Assembly: GCA_035498405.1 (NCBI GenBank)
Contig: DATKAE010000089.1
Span: 1-64,000 of the forward strand
DNA: 64,000 nt
DNA from: DATBFU01 sp035498405
GTDB taxonomy: Bacteria; Acidobacteriota; Thermoanaerobaculia; UBA5066; Gp7-AA6
Direction: 5' to 3'
Shown here: one piece after another, positions 59,213 to 64,000 of the stretch
How positions within the stretch are numbered: position 1 is the first letter of the stretch
Layout of the letters: each line of letters opens with the position of its first letter
Made by a program: the position numbers and the translations under genes
Notes under the pieces: model-generated
What the model saw: the letters and a program-made list of their open reading frames with translations, nothing else
What the model was told of the DNA's origin: nothing
Database searches by the model: none

Positions 59213-59689
59213 ATGGCGATGCACAAGATCAAGGTCACGGTCAACGGAGAGGCCCGCGAGGCGGAGGTCGAGTCGCGGCTCCTGCTCGTCCACCTGCTGC
59301 GCGAGGTATTTCGTCTGACGGGCACGCACATCGGCTGTGACACGACGCACTGCGGTGCGTGCACCGTGCTGCTCGACGGCACGCCCGTCAAGTCCTGCAC
59401 GGTGCTCGCGGTGCAAGCCGACGGCCGCGAGGTCATGACGGTCGAAGGGCTCGAGAAGGACAACAAGCTCGATCCCATCCAGGAGGGCTTCTACCAGGAG
59501 CACGGCCTGCAGTGCGGCTACTGCACGCCCGGCATGATGATGACCGGGTACGCCCTGTTGAAAGCCAACGCGAGCCCGACCGAGGCGGACATCCGGAGGG
59601 CGATCTCCGGAAACCTCTGCCGCTGTACCGGGTACGTCAACATCGTCAAGTCCGTTCAGCACGCCGCCGCCGCGTCGAAGTCGCGGTAG
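59213..59689 (+). CDS. coxS: CO dehydrogenase small [2Fe-2S] subunit
   Basis: This 158-residue iron-sulfur protein has an N-terminal plant-type ferredoxin cluster (GCDTTHCGACTV with a later Cys) and a C-terminal helical cluster domain with CGYCTPGM and NLCRCTGY. It transfers electrons between the Mo-Cu site in CoxL and the FAD in CoxM. The start ATG at 59213 is 2 bases after coxM. Confidence 0.96.
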   Translation: MAMHKIKVTVNGEAREAEVESRLLLVHLLREVFRLTGTHIGCDTTHCGACTVLLDGTPVKSCTVLAVQADGREVMTVEGLEKDNKLDPIQEGFYQEHGLQCGYCTPGMMMTGYALLKANASPTEADIRRAISGNLCRCTGYVNIVKSVQHAAAASKSR

Positions 59690-59699
59690 GGGAGGAATC

Positions 59700-62069
59700 A
59701 TGGCGACACCTCTGACGACACCCGAAGTCGGCGGGATGGGCCACTCGATCAAGCGCAAGGAGGATCCGCGCTTCCTTCGCGGCAAGGGCAACTACGTCGA
59801 CGACATCCAACTGCCCGGGATGCTCCACATGGACATCGTCCGGAGCCCTTACGCGCACGCGAAGATCAAGAAAATCGACTCCACGAAGGCCCTGCAGACT
59901 CCTGGCGTGCTCGCCGTCATCACGGGAGCGACGCTCGAGCAATACAAGCTTCACTGGATGCCGACCCTGATGTCCGACACGCAGATGGTTCTCCCGACCG
60001 AAAAGGTCATGTACCAGGCGCAGGAGGTGGCCGCCGTCATCGCGACCGACCGATACAAGGCGGCCGACGGGGTCGCCGCCGTCGAGGTCGAGTACGAGCC
60101 GCTTCCGGTCGTCGTCGACCCCTTCAAGGCTCTGGAGCCCGGCGCCCCGGTCCTGCGCACCGACAAGCCGGGGAAGTCGGACAACCGGATCTTCCATTGG
60201 GAAGTCGGCGACAAGGCGGGCACCGACAGCGCGATCCGCGGGTCCGAGGTCGTCGTCCGGCAGAAGATCTACATCCCGCGCATCCACGTCGCATCGATCG
60301 AGACGTGCGGGTGCGTGGCGGATTTCGACCGGGTGCGGGGCAAGCTGACGGTGTACATGACGACGCAGGCGCCCCACGCGATCCGCACGGTCTTCGCGCT
60401 CGTGGCCGGGCACGTCGGGCTTTCGGAAGAGAAGATCCGGATCGTCTCGCCGGACATCGGCGGCGGTTTCGGAGGCAAGGTCCCCGTCTACCCGGGCTAC
60501 GTCATCGCGGTGGCGGCCTCGGTCGTCATCGGAAAGCCCGTCAAGTGGGTCGAGGACCGGATGGAGAACCTCCAGGCCGACTCGTTCGCGAGGGACTACC
60601 ACATGGAGGCGGAGCTCGCGGCGAAGAAGGACGGCACGATGACGGCGCTGCGGATCAAGACGGTCGCCGACCACGGCTACGCGGACGCCGCGGCCAACCC
60701 GTCCAAGTTCCCCGCGGGTCTCTTCTCGATCTGCACCGGCTCCTACGACTTCCAGAAGGCCTTCGCCGAGGTGGACGGCGTCTACACGAACAAGCCGCCG
60801 GGAGGGATCGCCTATCGCTGCTCCTTCCGAGTGACCGAGGCCGTGCATGCGATCGAGCGGATGACCGACGTGCTGGCCCAGGAGCTCAAGATGGACCCGG
60901 CACAGCTGCGGATGAAGAATTTCATCCCCCCGGGGAAGTTTCCCTACAAGTCGGCGCTCGGCTGGGAGTACGACAGCGGCAACTACCCGGCGGCCTTGAA
61001 GAAGGCCATGGACATCATCGGCTACGACGCCCTGCGCAAGGAGCAAGCGGAAAAGCGAAAGAAGGGCGAGCTCATGGGGATCGGCATCTCAAGCTTTACC
61101 GAGATCGTCGGCGCCGGGCCCTCCAAGCACTTCGACATCCTGGGAATCAAGATGTTCGACTCCTGCGAGATCCGGGTTCATCCGACGGGCAAGGCGACGG
61201 CAAGGTTCGGCACCAAGTCGCAGGGGCAGGGCCACGAGACGACCTACGCCCAGGTCGTCGCCGAGGAGCTCGGCATTCCGGCGGCCCATGTCGAGGTGGA
61301 GGAGGGGGACACCGACACCGCGCCATACGGCTTGGGCACCTACGCGAGCCGCTCGACCCCCGTGGCGGCCGCCGCGGGGGCGGTGGCGGCGCGCAAGATC
61401 CGGGAGAAGGCCAAGAAGATCGCCGCGTACCTGCTCGAGGTCGGCGAGCAGGATCTCGTTTGGGAGCCGGGGAAGTTCTCGGTCAAGGGGGCGCCGCAGA
61501 AGTCGAAGACGATCCAGGAGATCGCCTTTGCCGCCTACACGAACCATCCGCAGGGAATGGAGGCAGGGCTCGAGGCCGTCGACTACTACGATCCGCCGAA
61601 CCTGACGTTCCCCTTCGGCAGCTACATCTGTGTGGTGGACATCGATCGCGGCACGGGGGAGGTCAAGATCCGGCGCTTCGTCGCGGTGGACGACTGCGGC
61701 AACATCATCAATCCGATGATCGTGGACGGTCAGATTCACGGCGGCCTCACGATGGGAATGGCGCCGGCCCTCTACGAGGAGATCAGCTACGACGAGAGCG
61801 GCAACGTGCAGGGAGGCAGCTTCATGGACTACCTGCTGCCGACGGCAATGGAAACGCCGAAATGGGAGACCGACAAGACCGTGACGCCTTCGCCGCACCA
61901 CCCGCTGGGAGCCAAGGGCGTGGGAGAGTCGGCGACCGTCGGAGCGCCGCCCGCCGTCGTCAACGCGGTCGTCGACGCGCTTTCGCACCTGGGAGTGAAA
62001 CACATCGACATTCCGATCACGCCGGAAAAGGTCTGGAAGATCCTGAAGGAGAAGGGGGCGGCGGAGTAG
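59700..62069 (+). CDS. coxL: CO dehydrogenase large subunit, form I (Mo-Cu)
   Basis: This 789-residue catalytic subunit binds molybdopterin cytosine dinucleotide. The active-site loop is AYRCSFR at residues 371-377 with Cys374, which matches the form I consensus AYxCSFR that marks true CO-oxidising enzymes (form II has AYRGAGR). Other Mo-cofactor segments include IGGGFGGKVPVYPGYV, GQGHETTYAQVVAEELGI and GAKGVGESATVG with the catalytic Glu. The enzyme oxidises CO to CO2 with electrons passing to quinone. It is 10 bases from coxS. It confers aerobic CO oxidation on the host. Confidence 0.97.
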   Translation: MATPLTTPEVGGMGHSIKRKEDPRFLRGKGNYVDDIQLPGMLHMDIVRSPYAHAKIKKIDSTKALQTPGVLAVITGATLEQYKLHWMPTLMSDTQMVLPTEKVMYQAQEVAAVIATDRYKAADGVAAVEVEYEPLPVVVDPFKALEPGAPVLRTDKPGKSDNRIFHWEVGDKAGTDSAIRGSEVVVRQKIYIPRIHVASIETCGCVADFDRVRGKLTVYMTTQAPHAIRTVFALVAGHVGLSEEKIRIVSPDIGGGFGGKVPVYPGYVIAVAASVVIGKPVKWVEDRMENLQADSFARDYHMEAELAAKKDGTMTALRIKTVADHGYADAAANPSKFPAGLFSICTGSYDFQKAFAEVDGVYTNKPPGGIAYRCSFRVTEAVHAIERMTDVLAQELKMDPAQLRMKNFIPPGKFPYKSALGWEYDSGNYPAALKKAMDIIGYDALRKEQAEKRKKGELMGIGISSFTEIVGAGPSKHFDILGIKMFDSCEIRVHPTGKATARFGTKSQGQGHETTYAQVVAEELGIPAAHVEVEEGDTDTAPYGLGTYASRSTPVAAAAGAVAARKIREKAKKIAAYLLEVGEQDLVWEPGKFSVKGAPQKSKTIQEIAFAAYTNHPQGMEAGLEAVDYYDPPNLTFPFGSYICVVDIDRGTGEVKIRRFVAVDDCGNIINPMIVDGQIHGGLTMGMAPALYEEISYDESGNVQGGSFMDYLLPTAMETPKWETDKTVTPSPHHPLGAKGVGESATVGAPPAVVNAVVDALSHLGVKHIDIPITPEKVWKILKEKGAAE

Positions 62070-62193
62070 GCCCGCTCCCGCCCGGCGGGGGTCGTCGCCG
62101 CCGACGTCGAGCCGGCGAGTCTTGACCGTCCGGAACCCGCTCCTGTAGATCGTCTACAAGAGTGCCGGCTGCGGGCGTGATTTTCCGGAGACG

Positions 62194-62859
62194 ATGAAAG
62201 AAGCCGATCCAAAGCTCAAAGACCGCGTGCCGCCGGGTCAGGTCCTGAAGGCCAAGTGGCCCGTGCTGACCTTCGGGGCGACGCCGCGGATCGACCTCGG
62301 CCAATGGACGTTTCGCTGCTTCGGCCGGGTCGAGAGAGAACTCTCCTGGACCTGGGAAGAGTTCTCGCGGCTTCCGCGGGTCGAAATCACTTCCGACATC
62401 CATTGCGTGACCCGGTGGAGTCGGCTCGACAATCGCTGGGACGGCGTGCACGTCCGGGAAATCCTCACGCGCGCCGGCGTCGGAAAGGGGGCCGTCGCCG
62501 TCATGGCCCGATCCGAGGGCGGATACACCACCAACATCGCCCTGGAGGATCTCCTCGACGACGATGTCCTGCTCGCCACCAGGCACGACGGGCGGGACCT
62601 CGAGCCGGAGCACGGCGGCCCTTGCCGGCTCGTGGTTCCGAAGCTCTATTTCTGGAAGAGCGCCAAATGGCTACGGGAGCTGGAGCTGCTCGACGTCAAC
62701 CCGCCCGGCTTCTGGGAGGAGAACGGCTATCACCTGCATGCCGATCCGTGGAAAGAGGAGCGCTACTCGGACCAGGAAACTGACGCCATGCAGCGCCTGC
62801 GCGCCGAGGCGGCGCGCCAGCTCAGGAGCTCGGACCGCCCGGGGGGTGAAAACCCTTAG
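62194..62859 (+). CDS. Sulfite-oxidase-fold molybdopterin-dependent oxidoreductase
   Basis: This 221-residue protein belongs to the sulfite oxidase/YedY molybdenum fold. It has the cofactor Cys in DIHCVTRWSRLDNRWDGV, followed by the YTTNIALEDLLDDDVLLA region and the typical end GPCRLVVPKLYFWKSAKWLRELEL and GFWEENGYH. There is no signal peptide visible, so it appears cytoplasmic, unlike most YedY-type proteins. It follows coxL by 124 bases, which may make it the last gene of that operon or a separate unit. Its stop overlaps that of the next gene on the minus strand. Confidence 0.88.
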   Translation: MKEADPKLKDRVPPGQVLKAKWPVLTFGATPRIDLGQWTFRCFGRVERELSWTWEEFSRLPRVEITSDIHCVTRWSRLDNRWDGVHVREILTRAGVGKGAVAVMARSEGGYTTNIALEDLLDDDVLLATRHDGRDLEPEHGGPCRLVVPKLYFWKSAKWLRELELLDVNPPGFWEENGYHLHADPWKEERYSDQETDAMQRLRAEAARQLRSSDRPGGENP

Positions 62860-63101
62860 GGCTTGGATGACTTGGAGGTCTTCTCCTTCAGGTCCTCGGT
62901 GAACAACCCGGCCTCGGGCAGTGTGGCCGCCGCGCCGGCTCCGAGGGGCTCGACACCCGTGAAGCCGCGGCCATGATGCACCGTTCCGATTCCCGCGCCC
63001 TTGGGATGTCCCGAGCCGTAGCCGCGGTACCCGTGCTTGCGCGGCTTGCGATTCTTGTTCTTGGTGGATTGCGTCTGGTTGGAGTTCTTCTTTTCCGCCA
63101 T
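62856..63101 (-). CDS. Small basic Gly-rich protein
   Basis: This 81-residue protein starts at ATG 63101, preceded by GAGGGGAGGATTCTC. It is Lys/Asn/Arg-rich at the N-terminus (KNKNRKPRKHGYRGYGSG) and Gly-rich later. No domain is recognised; the composition suggests nucleic acid binding. It is convergent with the molybdoenzyme gene. Confidence 0.5.
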   Translation of the reverse strand: MAEKKNSNQTQSTKNKNRKPRKHGYRGYGSGHPKGAGIGTVHHGRGFTGVEPLGAGAAATLPEAGLFTEDLKEKTSKSSKP

Positions 63102-63270
63102 GAGAATCCTCCCCTCGGGCGATACGCCCTCATCAGAGCCTAGCAACTCCGATGGGGGAAGATCTATTCGCATCAGTCGCATGGCAGACACGGGCTACCG
63201 GCCCCGCCCCCTGGCCAACCAAGCCAATCCGGACGGAAATGGACCGCGGGCGGCGCGCTGGCCGGCCACG

Positions 63271-63933
63271 TCACCCCGTCTGAGGCGGGGAGGACTCGAC
63301 CGGTTCTTGCGGTTCCGGCGCGGCAGCGTCGTAAACCCTCTTGATCTCGACGTCGCCCCGCGATCCGCGGCCCTTGAAACGAGTCGTGACCGTGAGCTGT
63401 TTGTGGTCGGCGGTCACGGAATAGGTCTCGGTGTAGGACGATCCCCGCTCGGGCTCGATCTCCACGACGACGTGGCCGTCTTTCCAGCGGGCCTTGATCT
63501 TCGTCGTTCCGCCGAAGGAGCGCTCCTCTTCAGTCTTTCGCCCATCCGTGAAGAGAATGTGCTCCTGCCCGGCCCCATCTCGGATGATCAGCTGAGGATC
63601 CGCGTGCTCGATCTGCAGGGTCTGCCAGACGGCCGCGCGGTCGGTGAGGCCAGGGGTGGACCCGTCCGAGGACTGACCGCCGGATCCCCGGTGTCCGCCA
63701 CGGTGTCCGTGACCCCCGCTCCAGCCGCCGCCTGATCCGCCGCCCGATCCACCCTCCTGGACCTGCACTTCCTCCATCTTCTTGCGGGGGTCGTCGCTTG
63801 CCTCGCGGTTCAACTTCCAGGTCCCCGAGAGGTTGCCAGGCTCGGCGCCCCGGGTCGCCGCGGCAGCGCCGACCAGCAGGGTTCCGATGCAAAGAGCGCG
63901 CAACACTCGGTGCCCGTTCCTGTTCCCACTCAC
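63271..63933 (-). CDS. Secreted Gly/His-rich protein
   Basis: This 220-residue protein has a signal peptide (HRVLRALCIGTLLVGAAAATRGAE). The mature start GNLSGTWKLNREASDDPRKKM is a lipocalin-like strand found in many Acidobacteria secreted proteins. A low-complexity insert follows with GGSGGGSGGGWSGGHGHRGG, which could bind metal. The remainder is a beta domain (ILFTDGRKTEEERSFGG, YSVTADHKQLTVTTRF, VYDAAAPEPQEP). Function unknown. Confidence 0.7.
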   Translation of the reverse strand: MSGNRNGHRVLRALCIGTLLVGAAAATRGAEPGNLSGTWKLNREASDDPRKKMEEVQVQEGGSGGGSGGGWSGGHGHRGGHRGSGGQSSDGSTPGLTDRAAVWQTLQIEHADPQLIIRDGAGQEHILFTDGRKTEEERSFGGTTKIKARWKDGHVVVEIEPERGSSYTETYSVTADHKQLTVTTRFKGRGSRGDVEIKRVYDAAAPEPQEPVESSPPQTG

Positions 63934-64000
63934 AGGGTGCTGCTCGTAGCCCTCCGCTCGGTTAACGGCCGCATCCGGCTCTGAATTACGCGAGGGCCTG

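Noticed and set aside
59700..62069. Form II (putative) CoxL or generic xanthine dehydrogenase
   Set aside because: The active-site loop is AYRCSFR, the form I signature, not AYRGAGR.

Overview
The window is about 64 kb of high-GC bacterial DNA with densely packed genes, many in ATGA or GTGA overlaps. The gene repertoire points to an uncultivated Acidobacteriota lineage, perhaps near Thermoanaerobaculia or Vicinamibacteria: an ADOP/MacB-type permease, Ser/Thr kinases fused to TolB-like and TPR modules, secreted sialidase-like repeat proteins and a large carboxypeptidase-regulatory TonB receptor. This placement is an inference from gene content. No rRNA or marker gene is present to confirm it.

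Layout. 1-2944: a minus-strand uptake operon with a Cys-rich secreted protein, a TonB-dependent siderophore-type receptor and a partial lipoprotein. 2945-6950: a scarred region with a 3' tRNA-Gly fragment and its terminator, a secreted repeat (BNR-type) protein, a second short tRNA-like repeat and a 5'-truncated ABC permease. 7058-14398: a very large Ser/Thr kinase carrying five tandem TolB-like/TPR modules. 14597-19882: cstA, then a four-gene cassette of two related small membrane-like proteins and two ArsA/Get3-like ATPases. 19942-31637: a methyltransferase, a B12/radical SAM enzyme, a secreted amidohydrolase, a second Ser/Thr kinase (apparently using a CTG start), a cupin-like protein, a MarR-ClC operon, a 5'-3' exonuclease, DoxX and a secreted surface protein.

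31729-46295: a minus-strand clade II (Sec-type) nitrous oxide reductase locus. In transcription order it holds a small Cys protein, a DUF542/NnrS-like membrane fusion, a Crp/Fnr regulator, a HTH protein, a GltD-like flavoprotein with ferredoxin clusters, a Rieske protein, cytochrome b, a five-haem cytochrome c, nosZ, a NosB-like protein, nosD, nosF, nosL and nosY. The redox subunits form a plausible quinol-to-NosZ electron path.

46522-51807: DinB, a YeiH-type exporter, a Tat-exported gamma-glutamyltransferase-like protein, a Tat-exported FAD oxidase and a small lipoprotein. 52004-62859: an aerobic (form I, AYRCSFR motif) carbon monoxide dehydrogenase locus with mocA, xdhC-YHS, coxD, patatin, coxE, patatin, coxM, coxS, coxL and a sulfite-oxidase-fold molybdoenzyme. 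The two halves of the locus are preceded by nearly identical sigma70-like promoters. The window ends with a small basic protein and a secreted Gly/His-rich protein.

Together the genes suggest a facultative aerobe that can draw electrons from CO and use N2O as a terminal acceptor, with NO-responsive control of the nos genes. The least explained parts are the paired ATPase cassette (17173-19882), the pentamodular kinase, and the patatins interleaved with the CO dehydrogenase maturation genes.
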